Source: Butyricicoccus pullicaecorum
GTDB lineage: Bacteria; Bacillota; Clostridia; Oscillospirales; Butyricicoccaceae
Assembly (NCBI GenBank): GCA_018366195.1
Contig: JAGZIN010000021.1
Location: 1 to 46,417, forward strand
Reading direction: 5' to 3'
Length of the DNA stretch: 46,417 nucleotides
Part shown: one piece after another, positions 16,508 to 24,793 of the stretch
How positions within the stretch are numbered: the stretch's first letter is position 1
Layout: every line of letters starts with the position of its first letter
Translations under genes and position numbers: made by a program
The notes under the pieces: generated by a model
The model's input: only the letters and a program-made list of their open reading frames with translations
The model's database searches: none
What the model was told of the DNA's origin: nothing

Positions 16508-18154
16508 TTACAGAGCAGCAATACAGCGATTGAGCCGTGCCTCTACCTGCTCTTTGCCCATAATACGCATAACACTCTGCATATCCGGTGCATTCTGGCG
16601 GCCTGCGACTGCGACACGCACCACCATAGAGACATCTCCAACATGTCCCTTGTACTGCTCCGGATTCTGCTTATACGCCTTCGTTTCTGCTGCAAAGCCA
16701 TGGGCTTGTGCGATATGCTTCATCTTTTCAAAGAAATCGTCCGGCGTATCGTCCACACAGAACTGGCTCTGGAACGCCTCCAAAATTGCTTTGGCATCTT
16801 GCTTTGTGACATGCTCCGGCATGGTATAATCCGGCACAAACAGTTCGTCAAACAGAAAATCCATATAGGGCTTTACATCAGACCACAGTGCCAAATCCTT
16901 ACGCGGCTTTTTTCCTCCGCGTCCAATTTCCAAAAATGCGCGTGTTTTTTCCGGCTCACGCACAAAGAGCTTATGAAATTCCGCATCATTTTCCTGACTC
17001 CACACACAGACTGCATCATAGACCTCCTGTGCAGACATGCGGGAAATGACATTTTTGGAAACATCTTTGAGCTTATCAATATCAAACAGCGCACCCGAAC
17101 CACTCATCTTCTTTGTCGAGAACGGGAAATCATTCATCGGCTTGTCCGGATTTGCGCGGCGCCACTCCTCAAAATTGGAGTTTAGGAGCGTCATCAAATA
17201 CTCCAGCACAGAAGGTGCCGGATACCCTTGCTGTTTATAGAAGGTGAGCGCAAGCTCTGGGTCTTTCCGCTTGGAAAGCTTGCGCTTTGTTCCTGTTTCT
17301 TCGTCAATTTTCATGAGCTGTGCGGTATGTGCATACTTCGGCGCCTTCCAGCCCATTGCACGAAACAGCTGCAAATGTACAGGCAGGGTTGCAAGCCATT
17401 CTTCTCCGCGCACAACAACGGTTGTGCCCATCAAGTGGTCATCTACTACATGGGCAAAGTGATAGGTCGGAATACCGTCCGATTTCAAAATGACAACATC
17501 TTGGTCATTTTCGGTGACTTCCATCTTTCCCTTTACCAAATCATCGTGCTTGATTTTATGCGCAATACTTCCCTCTGAGCGAAAACGAATGACATAGGGA
17601 GTTCCCTTGGAAAGCTCTGCCTCAATATCCTCCATCGGACGGTCACGCCATACGGCGTACTTGCCATAGTAGCCAAAATTCTCCTTGGCAGCCTCCTGCT
17701 GGTCACGCATCGCAGACAGTTCTTCTTCCGTTGCAAAGCATGGATATGCCATACCCCGCTGCACCAAAGACTTCACAAAGGTTTGGTAGATTTCCGCGCG
17801 CTGAGACTGTCGATAAGGACCATATAATCCAGAGTCTCCCTCTAAGGTTGCGCCCTCATCAAATGGCAGCCCAAAAGACGAAAATGCGTCAATAATGGTC
17901 TGTACGCCGCCTGCAACCTCTCTCTTTTTATCCGTATCCTCAATACGCAGATAAAATACACCGCCCGACTGATGTGCCAGACGTTCATCTACCAGCGCAC
18001 CATACAGATTTCCAAGGTGCATAAAACCGGTCGGACTGGGTCCCATACGCGTAACCTTTGCTCCCTCTGGCAATTCACGCGCCGGATACTGGATATCCTC
18101 CGGCTGCTTGGTGACCTGCGGGAACAGCTTCTCCGCCAACAAATTATAATCCAT
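16508..18154 (-). CDS. gltX: Glutamyl-tRNA synthetase
   Basis: The gene encodes 548 residues from ATG 18154, which has ATGGAGCG upstream; the frame open to 18199 lacks an RBS. The signature is TRMGPSPTGFMHLGNLYGAL (HIGH box), then YLRIEDTDKKRE and KLSKRKDPE (KMSKS box). It is longer than the usual 480-residue GluRS; the extra length appears in the C-terminal part, which includes a DDTPDDFFEKM segment. It is the first gene of a gltX-glnS unit with its own promoter. Because GlnRS is encoded next to it, this enzyme is probably discriminating for tRNA-Glu (inference). Confidence 0.94.
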   Translation of the reverse strand: MDYNLLAEKLFPQVTKQPEDIQYPARELPEGAKVTRMGPSPTGFMHLGNLYGALVDERLAHQSGGVFYLRIEDTDKKREVAGGVQTIIDAFSSFGLPFDEGATLEGDSGLYGPYRQSQRAEIYQTFVKSLVQRGMAYPCFATEEELSAMRDQQEAAKENFGYYGKYAVWRDRPMEDIEAELSKGTPYVIRFRSEGSIAHKIKHDDLVKGKMEVTENDQDVVILKSDGIPTYHFAHVVDDHLMGTTVVVRGEEWLATLPVHLQLFRAMGWKAPKYAHTAQLMKIDEETGTKRKLSKRKDPELALTFYKQQGYPAPSVLEYLMTLLNSNFEEWRRANPDKPMNDFPFSTKKMSGSGALFDIDKLKDVSKNVISRMSAQEVYDAVCVWSQENDAEFHKLFVREPEKTRAFLEIGRGGKKPRKDLALWSDVKPYMDFLFDELFVPDYTMPEHVTKQDAKAILEAFQSQFCVDDTPDDFFEKMKHIAQAHGFAAETKAYKQNPEQYKGHVGDVSMVVRVAVAGRQNAPDMQSVMRIMGKEQVEARLNRCIAAL

Positions 18155-18227
18155 GGTATCGCTCCATCTCTGCAATTCAAAAATGATCTCTGCTGTCATT
18201 TGATACAGCTGAGATTTATTATCTTAT

Positions 18228-18257
18228 ATTTTACCATAAATATACCAGAAATTGCAA
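18228..18257 (-). promoter_or_regulatory. Promoter of gltX-glnS
   Basis: On the minus strand, TTGCAA, an 18-nt spacer and TAAAAT lie about 75-100 nt before gltX. No T-box is seen here. Confidence 0.55.
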
Positions 18258-18491
18258 GGCACATACATTTGCTTTCCCTTCCGCATTTTTGACTTCCGGA
18301 TTCTGCGACAATTTCACTATATATTGAGAAAAGTCTAAAAATATGATACAGTAAAACCAAGAGATAAAATTAGAATCGACCAATCAAAATAGAAACGATT
18401 TCTTGATTGCAAAAAAGATGTTTAGAACGATCAATCCGGCATTATAAGGTGCTATACATCAGCCAGAAAAACAAAAGGACAGGTGGGAGAA
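18258..18491. other. AT-rich intergenic stretch with one promoter candidate
   Basis: The only signal is TTGAGA, 17 nt, TACAGT (18324-18352, plus strand), which could drive the gene at 18492 with a leader of about 130 nt. AATCAA/TTGATT half-sites about 15 nt apart (around 18380-18410) could be an operator but are weak. No RNA gene or coding frame is recognised. Confidence 0.35.
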
Positions 18492-19586
18492 ATGGAAAAA
18501 AATGAAAAACGATGGAGAAAGAAAACCTATAATCAGAAGTCTTGTTACACGAGGGCATACAAACTTTGCAAAGCAATCCGAGAGGGAAAAGATGTGACAG
18601 AGGACATTGCAAAAATTGAGCCATATCTAAAATATTACTGCAAAGAACGAAGAGAAACGATGCAGGAGCATTGTTGTTTTGAGTTTGAGGAGTTTATAAA
18701 CCCACAAGATGCACTATATGATATCAGTCCTGCTATGAAAAAATACTGGGACAGCGTTTATCCGCTGCTGGAAATACCGGAGAGCAAGTATAAGGCACTT
18801 CTTCGTTTTGTCAATGCCTACCAAAGATGCTTGGGGATTCCTCATACAGAAAGCATTCATATTTTGAGAGAGATCGGTTGGACACCAACAGACATTATGG
18901 CAACGTATCTGAAAGGGCGTTTTGGCGGTCGTATATTCCCCCTGTCCCCAGATGTCGTGGCAAAAGCTGTGCAGGAAGATATGGATACAGCGATACATCT
19001 GATGGAAAGGAAAGGCCATGATGGCTTGTTTACCCATGGATATAGTATGTATCATCAATTCTGGTGGATTGATTTCATGTATCTTTTTGTGAAATATGAG
19101 GATCGTACTTTTTTGACAACACAGCACAAAAGCAAACGTCTGTGTAAGCATTGTGCAGAAGTTCTGGCAAAATTAGAACAGGATATGGCAAAGCACGAAG
19201 AGATACAACCATGGACTGACCTGCCCGATTTCTCGGTTTTTGAAGGTGCTATACTTACACAGCGGCACTTGCTGGCATCTGCCGCAGGTCAGCGTTTATG
19301 CAAAGGAAACGATTGGGATTCCTATGTAAAATCTTATCATCTGATAGATGAACAGCATGGATATGGTGCGGCACTTTGTTTTGACGCATTGTTAAAAGGA
19401 CCTGAATACTATAACAACGAAACAACGGTAAGAGAAGTGTGTTTTTACCGCTTTGATTGTTTTATGCCATTTGACCATGTACCGGAAAGCTGGAGATGCC
19501 TTCCAACAGAACTGCCAGAGGATTTTGTAAGAAAGGCATATCGTTCCTTTTATAAACTGGCAGGATTGGAAAAAAAGAAATCGTAA
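18492..19586 (+). CDS. Hypothetical protein, 364 residues, unrecognised family
   Basis: I place the start at ATG 18492, with AGGTGGGAG just before it; a GTG at 18483 is also in frame. I do not recognise the family. The protein is soluble, with a basic start (MEKNEKRWRKKTYNQKS), many Cys, His, Trp and Tyr residues, a Cys-rich YYCKERRETMQEHCCF segment at about 45-60, and SKRLCKHCAEVLAKLEQ near 215-230. There is no signal peptide or membrane segment. Codon use and base composition are visibly AT-richer than in the neighbouring gltX-glnS, suggesting acquisition. The next gene is separated by 227 bp that hold a riboswitch, so they are not one operon. Confidence 0.7.
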   Translation: MEKNEKRWRKKTYNQKSCYTRAYKLCKAIREGKDVTEDIAKIEPYLKYYCKERRETMQEHCCFEFEEFINPQDALYDISPAMKKYWDSVYPLLEIPESKYKALLRFVNAYQRCLGIPHTESIHILREIGWTPTDIMATYLKGRFGGRIFPLSPDVVAKAVQEDMDTAIHLMERKGHDGLFTHGYSMYHQFWWIDFMYLFVKYEDRTFLTTQHKSKRLCKHCAEVLAKLEQDMAKHEEIQPWTDLPDFSVFEGAILTQRHLLASAAGQRLCKGNDWDSYVKSYHLIDEQHGYGAALCFDALLKGPEYYNNETTVREVCFYRFDCFMPFDHVPESWRCLPTELPEDFVRKAYRSFYKLAGLEKKKS

Positions 19587-19689
19587 CTTTGATGTTGTCA
19601 GATCAGTCTATGCAATGATAAATTAAAATTCAAGGAATTGAGTTAATCGCGCCATATGGCTTGATTATAATTACAAAGATAAAAACGCA

Positions 19690-19800
19690 ATGTGCATTGA
19701 AAAATGTGCTAGAGCTGGTAGGTAGCCCAGCCGTCCTATGCTATATAGGGTAAGTAACCTGCCCCTCCGGGTTGTCCATTCTTTGTTGAACAATTATTTT
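19690..19800 (+). ncRNA. Probable yjdF (azaaromatic) riboswitch
   Basis: This leader lies directly upstream of yjdF and contains several short stems: GCTGG...CCAGC near 19714-19733, CCTAT...ATAGG near 19735-19750, and AACC...GGTT near 19756-19773. The C-rich loop GCCCCTCC and the TAGGTAGCCCAGCC segment look structured rather than coding. The yjdF motif RNA is known to sit before yjdF genes in Firmicutes and to respond to planar aza-aromatic compounds. I did not match the full consensus, so the call rests mainly on position; the exact ends are approximate. Confidence 0.55.
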
Positions 19801-19813
19801 AGGAGGGATTCTC

Positions 19814-20230
19814 ATGGACAAAGTAAATGGAAAGCTGACAGTATATTTTGAAGAACCATTTTGGGTAGGAGTATTTGAACGCTTCAAAGAAGGTAAATTA
19901 TCTGCGGCAAAGGTCGTATTTGGCGCAGAGCCAAAAGATTACGAAGTGCTGGAATATATTCAAAAATATTATTTCAGTTTGAAATTTAGTCCGGCTGTTG
20001 ATATGGTTGTAAAAGATGCAAAAAGGAATCCAAAAAGGATACATCGTCAAGCAAAAAAGCAAATGAAGGAAATAGGTATTGGCACAAAATCACAACAGGC
20101 ATTGAATTTACAGCGTGAACAGAACAAACAGACACGTAAAGCGAGAAACCGCGAGCAAAGAAAAGCGGAAGAACAACGACTGTTTGAATTGAAACAGCAA
20201 AAGAAAAGAGAAAAGCATAAGGGGCATTAA
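19814..20230 (+). CDS. yjdF: YjdF family protein (DUF2992)
   Basis: The 138-residue protein matches the YjdF pattern: KLTVYFEEPFWVGVFER at the start, VFGAEPKDYEVLEYI, YYFSLKFSPAV, then NPKRIHRQAKKQMK and a long basic coiled tail ending KQQKKREKHKGH. The biochemical function is unknown; the family is typically controlled by the yjdF riboswitch, which suggests a role in handling aromatic or toxic compounds. The RBS TAGGAGGG is 6-8 nt before the ATG. The stop codon is inside the left arm of the terminator hairpin. The gene is AT-rich. Confidence 0.9.
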   Translation: MDKVNGKLTVYFEEPFWVGVFERFKEGKLSAAKVVFGAEPKDYEVLEYIQKYYFSLKFSPAVDMVVKDAKRNPKRIHRQAKKQMKEIGIGTKSQQALNLQREQNKQTRKARNREQRKAEEQRLFELKQQKKREKHKGH

Positions 20231-20249
20231 CGCCCCTTATGCTTTTTTT
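20214..20249. terminator. Intrinsic terminator overlapping the yjdF stop
   Basis: A perfect 12-bp stem (AGCATAAGGGGC with GCCCCTTATGCT) is followed by TTTTTT. It is also T-rich on the minus strand, so it can serve yitT from the other side. Confidence 0.9.
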
Positions 20250-20342
20250 AAGCTTATCGAGCAGATTTCAGTGAATTTTTCACAAAAGTTACCTAGAGAA
20301 CGCGTCCTGTATATCTGATTCTTGATATGCAAGCCATCGTCC

Positions 20343-21212
20343 TTATTGATTATTCGAGAAAACATCTGCAACCTCGCTAATCGTTATATATGCCTGATGA
20401 TCTATCTCATGTACAAGCTCTTTCATTTTGACCACTTGATAACGATTTATGATAAAGTAAATCATGCTTTTACTTTTATTGGAATACCCACCTTTCGCGT
20501 CTAAATATGTTACGCCGCTTCCAAAAATATCAATCAATTTTGTGCCAATCTCCTCCGGCTTCTCAGTAATGATAATCGCACACTTAGCTCTATCAATACC
20601 ATCTACAATATAATCAATCGTCTTTAATGCTGCAATATAGGTCACAATGGAATACAAGGGCAATATCCAGCTATCCAGTACAATTCCACAAATAATGTAT
20701 AAAATCACATTATAAATCATAACAAATGTTCCGACCGTCATACCCAAGCGTTTGGCAAAAATCACCGCCATGACCTCAATACCGTCCATGGCTCCGCCAA
20801 ATCGAATGGCAAGACCACTTCCAATACCCGAAATTACACCTCCAAACAGTGCGCAAAGCAGCAAATCTGTTCCCGCCAGAGGAGAAGCCAAGCTGACATC
20901 AATCGGCAATACATCGGTAATCAGCCACGAAGAAACCGAATAAATGCAGACCACATAGATTGCATATATCGTAAATCTCCAGCCTTGCTTTTTTAATCCA
21001 AACAGAAAGATTGGAATATTTAGCACAATGAGAAAAAGAGAAAGCGTCAAATACGTGGGGGTTAATTGATCCAACAGCATCGAGGTTCCCGAAATACCAC
21101 TATCATACAGTTTGACAGGCATCAAAAAAATGGTGATTCCAAACGCATTCACAATGCCCGCCAAGGTGAGCATCAGTATGTTGACAAGCTGTAATTTATT
21201 TTGTTTCTTCAT
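20343..21212 (-). CDS. YitT-family membrane protein
   Basis: The 289-residue protein has about five or six hydrophobic segments in the first 200 residues, including LMLTLAGIVNAFGITIFLMP, LSLFLIVLNIPIFLFGL and LLLCALFGGVISGIGSGLAI, followed by a soluble C-terminal DUF2179 domain with the VTYLDAKGGYSNKSKSMIYFI signature. This is the YitT/YpjC/YqfU type, found in several copies in Firmicutes; the substrate and function are not established. The RBS GAAGGGATT is upstream of the ATG. The PPOX gene lies 102 bp upstream on the same strand and might share its transcript. Confidence 0.88.
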   Translation of the reverse strand: MKKQNKLQLVNILMLTLAGIVNAFGITIFLMPVKLYDSGISGTSMLLDQLTPTYLTLSLFLIVLNIPIFLFGLKKQGWRFTIYAIYVVCIYSVSSWLITDVLPIDVSLASPLAGTDLLLCALFGGVISGIGSGLAIRFGGAMDGIEVMAVIFAKRLGMTVGTFVMIYNVILYIICGIVLDSWILPLYSIVTYIAALKTIDYIVDGIDRAKCAIIITEKPEEIGTKLIDIFGSGVTYLDAKGGYSNKSKSMIYFIINRYQVVKMKELVHEIDHQAYITISEVADVFSNNQ

Positions 21213-21314
21213 TTCATCAATCCCTTCATCTCAATTGTTTTTCATCGCAATATATTTCAATTCTCACAAAAATAGGACTTTCATTTTTTGTCACAGCAAC
21301 CGCAGACACCACCT

Positions 21315-21836
21315 CTATTGCTCCGGACGAAATTCCGGCAGGTTGCATGACTTTGCCCGAACAAGCTCTATCGCTTCTTTGCCGGTCATGTGTTCTATTT
21401 CCAGCACAAACATACACAACGGTTTCCACTCCCGTGCAATCACCTGCTGACGATTTTCTTCTGTATCATTTGGTGAATACTTGATTGCCAATGCGTTGAT
21501 TGCGCTTTTTATTTCATCTTCCTCTGTGAGAATATGCGCTTTTCCAAATACAATGACGCTTCTGAAATAAGTTGTATACTCCTCCGGAACGATTTTGTCC
21601 TCAGAAATCACACAAAATGATACCTTCGGCTGTCTTTGAATGGCATCTAATTTATGTCCGGCTTTCGCACAGTGAAAATAAAGCTTATTGTCCCTATATA
21701 CATAGTTTAACGGAATGGCATAGGGATAATCATCGTCCCCCTGCACAGCCAATACCCCCGAAGTTCCCGCACGCAAAATCTCTATACTTTCCTCTTGGGA
21801 TAACAACTGCTGATATCTCCTCATCTTTCTGAACAT
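21315..21836 (-). CDS. Pyridoxamine 5'-phosphate oxidase-like / Nim-type flavoprotein
   Basis: The gene encodes 173 residues from ATG 21836, with AGGAGG about 10 nt upstream; an earlier ATG at 21845 is too close to the RBS. The split-barrel pattern is visible: ILRAGTSGVLAVQGDDDYPYAIPLNYVY, KLYFHCAKAGHKLDAI and KVSFCVISEDKIVPEEYTTYFRSVIVFGKA, as in FMN-binding PPOX-related proteins, which include 5-nitroimidazole reductases (Nim). The C-terminal YSPN..E segment and the GKEAIELVRAK end are also typical. The substrate is unknown. Confidence 0.85.
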   Translation of the reverse strand: MFRKMRRYQQLLSQEESIEILRAGTSGVLAVQGDDDYPYAIPLNYVYRDNKLYFHCAKAGHKLDAIQRQPKVSFCVISEDKIVPEEYTTYFRSVIVFGKAHILTEEDEIKSAINALAIKYSPNDTEENRQQVIAREWKPLCMFVLEIEHMTGKEAIELVRAKSCNLPEFRPEQ

Positions 21837-21958
21837 GGTTATCATGCCTCCTAAAATAAAATGATAGAACGCAGGCGCATTCAAAGCCCCGTCCCTTTCT
21901 CAAAATCACAGCCCGTTTCCACCACAGTCCCGCGATATCTTCAGAACCCTGAAAACAC

Positions 21959-21992
21959 AAAAGCAGCGAATCTAAAAAGATTTGCTGCTTTT
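21959..21992 (-). terminator. Intrinsic terminator of the HExxH protein gene
   Basis: A 15-bp stem with one G-T pair (AAAAGCAGCGAATCT with AGATTTGCTGCTTTT) is followed on the minus strand by TTTTGTGTTTT, about 95 nt after the stop at 22086. Confidence 0.75.
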
Positions 21993-22085
21993 CATGGAAC
22001 TCTGTCAAACTTAATGAGGCAGACTTCCATTGCTATGTGTATCTGCTCGCCAACAATCAGACTGGTTGCTTTCTCACAAAAAGCA

Positions 22086-22757
22086 TCAAGCAAAGGTGTC
22101 TAATGTACGTCCGAGCATATCCTGTCTGGCTTGCTGTGCAAGCTCCTGACGATTATCCTTTGCCGTTGTCGTGCGTGTTGTACCGCCTGAAATGTAAACA
22201 TCACCACATTCCGGACAGATACTGGTATGAATCGTGACAGACTGCTGTACAATCTTTCGGTCTTCCCGCTCTGCTCGCGCACGTTCATGGCTGACATGCT
22301 CCATTTCGTGCCCACGTACTGCAGTCGCTGCCTGCTCAGGTGTCAGGCGTGTTGCGGTCTTAAAAGACACGCCAGGGTCATTCGAGCCGTCCTGATACTT
22401 TCTGTTTTCACAGGTCTGACATTCGGCTTCCTGCATCGTCTCATAAGGGCTATCTTTTTCTTCCGCCTTTGTACGAACACCCGCTGCTTCCTCTTGTCCT
22501 GCGGCATCTTCTGGATATTGAATACGACCGCGTACTGCCATTGCTACCGGATCGACCCCCTCACGTATCGGGGGAAGGGCAGTCCCATGCACCTTGGGTA
22601 CGACAACACCCATGTTGGTATCACGTCCAGCCGCACCAACCGCCGGTACAGGCGTGACCGGAGGCACCGAACCGGTTTGAGCCGCTGCGCTGACCCGTGT
22701 CGGATACAGACGCGCACACGCTGCTCCATAACAATTTGTCGAAGGAATTCCCATCAT
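22086..22757 (-). CDS. Putative zinc metalloprotease-like protein (HExxH, SprA-related)
   Basis: The 223-residue protein has a Pro/Val/Gly-rich N-terminal half without a clear signal peptide, a CQTC pair at residues 113-116 followed by the ENRKYQDGSNDPGVSFK segment, the HEMEH motif (HExxH) at 150-154 with a second HE shortly after, and a CPEC pair at 181-184. HExxH suggests zinc; the two Cys pairs could bind a second metal. It resembles the SprA-related family of Firmicutes, known only by similarity. The RBS GGAGGT is upstream of ATG 22757. It is a single-gene unit between terminators. Protease activity is not proven. Confidence 0.65.
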   Translation of the reverse strand: MMGIPSTNCYGAACARLYPTRVSAAAQTGSVPPVTPVPAVGAAGRDTNMGVVVPKVHGTALPPIREGVDPVAMAVRGRIQYPEDAAGQEEAAGVRTKAEEKDSPYETMQEAECQTCENRKYQDGSNDPGVSFKTATRLTPEQAATAVRGHEMEHVSHERARAEREDRKIVQQSVTIHTSICPECGDVYISGGTTRTTTAKDNRQELAQQARQDMLGRTLDTFA

Positions 22758-22890
22758 TTGTGCTCACCTCCCTCATCAAAAAAGCACCTTATCTTTACTT
22801 TTAGTATATCCCATCTTTTTCGGCGGCGCAAGTGTTTTGAAGACTTTTGTGCGCCATATACCCTATAAAATCCTCACTTCTCTCTGTAAC

Positions 22891-22931
22891 AAAAAAATCC
22901 TGACCTTCTTCCGAAGGTTCAGGATTTTTTC
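22891..22931 (-). terminator. Intrinsic terminator of acn-icd-rex
   Basis: Long inverted repeat: AAAAAATCCTGA followed by CCTTC, paired with GAAGG and TTCAGGATTTTTT. It gives a T-run on the minus strand 13 nt after the rex stop. Confidence 0.88.
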
Positions 22932-22943
22932 TCTTGTACTGTG

Positions 22944-23594
22944 TTACCCGTCCGCCTCATGCTCGATTCGATTGACCTGATAACACAAGGTCATCAGATT
23001 ATCTGAGAAATGCACATTTTCGACCGGTATGCCAAGATTTTCCAGGTGCAAATCCTGTCCGGTAAAATTCCATAATCCTCGAATTCCATGGTCAACCAAA
23101 TCACGCGCAATCTGCGGCGCACAGGCAAATGGCACGGTCAGCACGGCAATATCCGGCTTATGCTGGTCCACATAGGGATAAAGCTCGGATACATCACGCA
23201 CTGTCACACCATTCACACCCTGTCCGATTACCAGTCGGTCACTATCAAACGCACAGAGCAAACGAAATCCATTGCTATCAAAGCTAAAGTTTTTCAGCAA
23301 TGCGCGTCCCAAGTTACCCACGCCAACCAATACCGCTGTGCGCTCCTGCTTGAGTCCCAGAATCTCCTCCAAGCCCTCGCACAGCTTGTCGATGCTATAA
23401 CCATATCCCTGCTGTCCAAATCCGCCGAAGCAATTAAAGTCCTGACGAATTTGAGAAGCAGTCAGCCCCAACATCTCTGCCAGCTTGCGTGAAGAAATCC
23501 GCTGTTCCCCCTCAGCCTTCAGTTCAGACAGATGTCTGTAATACCGCGGCAAGCGCTGGATTACCGCGCGGGATACACTCTGCTTTTTCCCCAT
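22944..23594 (-). CDS. rex: Redox-sensing transcriptional repressor Rex
   Basis: The 216-residue protein has an N-terminal winged helix (RLPRYYRHLSELKAEGEQRISS..., with LTASQIRQDFNCFGGFGQQGYGY as recognition part) and a C-terminal Rossmann domain with GVGNLG at 91-96 and an acidic FDSD segment. Rex senses the NADH/NAD ratio and releases DNA when NADH is high. It is the last gene of acn-icd-rex (30 nt after icd), and a Rex-like operator lies before acn at 26847-26864, so autoregulation together with the oxidative TCA branch is likely. The length is typical. Confidence 0.95.
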   Translation of the reverse strand: MGKKQSVSRAVIQRLPRYYRHLSELKAEGEQRISSRKLAEMLGLTASQIRQDFNCFGGFGQQGYGYSIDKLCEGLEEILGLKQERTAVLVGVGNLGRALLKNFSFDSNGFRLLCAFDSDRLVIGQGVNGVTVRDVSELYPYVDQHKPDIAVLTVPFACAPQIARDLVDHGIRGLWNFTGQDLHLENLGIPVENVHFSDNLMTLCYQVNRIEHEADG

Positions 23595-23623
23595 TCGGGA
23601 ACGACCTCCTGTTTTCGAAATCC

Positions 23624-24778
23624 TTAAAGTGAGGCAATCGTTTCCAGCACATAATCCGTGAATTGCTGTGCTGTTGCGCCAGTATCGCGACCTGTAATAA
23701 CGTATTTTTTATGTTCAAACATACAAATATCCAGTGCACGATCCAGCTTATCTGCCAGCTCCAGCTCCCCAATGTGCTCCAAAAGCATCACAGAAGCACG
23801 CAGGACAGAGGACGGGTCTGCATACTGTGCACGTCCCTCCTGCACCATACGGGGAGCCGAGCCATGAATTGCTTCAAACATCGCATAGCGCTTGCCGATA
23901 TTGGCAGAGCCTGCTGTGCCAACCCCGCCTTGAATCTCAGCCGCTTCATCGGTAATAATATCGCCATACAAATTCGGCAATACAAACACCTTAAAATCAC
24001 GGCGGCGCTTTTCATCAATCAGCTTTGCGGTCATAATATCAATGTACCAGTCATCAAATACGACATCTGGATACTCTTCTGCAACCTTTTTGCAGGTATC
24101 CAAAAACTTGCCATCGGTTGTTTTGATGATATTTGCCTTCGTCACGCAGGATACGCGATTTTTTCCGGTTTTATGGGCATAATCAAAGGCAAGACGAGCA
24201 ATCCGCTCACAGCCCTGCGAGGTTGCAATGGTAAAATCCACAAACAAATCCTCATCAATCTGCACCCCCTGAGAGCCAACCGCATAACCACCCTCGGTAT
24301 TCTCCCGATAAAATGTCCAGTCGATACCAAGCTCCGGCACTTTTACCGGACGCACATTGGCGAACAGGTCAAGTGCTTTGCGCATTGCCACATTGGCAGA
24401 CTCGACATTCGGCCACGGATCACCCTTGCGCGGCGTTGTAGTCGGTCCCTTCAAAATGACATGGCACTGCTTGAGTGCTTCCATCACATCAGGAGGAATG
24501 GCACAGCCCAGCTCGGCACGGCGCTCAATGGTCAGTCCATCAATGACACGGAATTCCACCTTGCCTGCCTTGACCTTGTCTGCAAGCAGGGTCTCCAGCA
24601 CATGCTGTCCCATTCCGGTAATCATCGGTCCAATCCCGTCTCCGCCGCAGACACCAATCACGATTTTATCGAGCTTTTGATAGTCCACAAAATCGGTCTG
24701 CTCTTTCATCGCCTGAATCCGAGCGAGCTGACTTTCTACGACCTTCTCAAACTGTGCAATGGCTTTTTCCGATAACAT
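23624..24778 (-). CDS. icd: Isocitrate dehydrogenase (isocitrate/isopropylmalate family)
   Basis: The 384-residue decarboxylating dehydrogenase has GVCGGDGIGP near the start, the ESANVAMRKALDLFANVRPVK substrate segment, YRENTEGGYA, VSCVTKANIIKTTDG with catalytic Lys, the metal-binding NLYGDIITDEAAEIQGGVG and HGSAPR. Its position between acn (15 nt upstream) and rex argues for isocitrate rather than isopropylmalate as substrate, since leu genes are absent here. The HGSAPR region does not carry the classical NADP Lys/Tyr pair that I can identify, so NAD use is plausible but uncertain. The RBS GGGAGG precedes ATG 24778. Confidence 0.88.
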   Translation of the reverse strand: MLSEKAIAQFEKVVESQLARIQAMKEQTDFVDYQKLDKIVIGVCGGDGIGPMITGMGQHVLETLLADKVKAGKVEFRVIDGLTIERRAELGCAIPPDVMEALKQCHVILKGPTTTPRKGDPWPNVESANVAMRKALDLFANVRPVKVPELGIDWTFYRENTEGGYAVGSQGVQIDEDLFVDFTIATSQGCERIARLAFDYAHKTGKNRVSCVTKANIIKTTDGKFLDTCKKVAEEYPDVVFDDWYIDIMTAKLIDEKRRRDFKVFVLPNLYGDIITDEAAEIQGGVGTAGSANIGKRYAMFEAIHGSAPRMVQEGRAQYADPSSVLRASVMLLEHIGELELADKLDRALDICMFEHKKYVITGRDTGATAQQFTDYVLETIASL

Positions 24779-24793
24779 ACTGCATATCCTCCC

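Noticed and set aside
18200..18300. T-box or other riboswitch before gltX
   Set aside because: No T-box sequence, specifier loop or terminator hairpin is present between the promoter and gltX.
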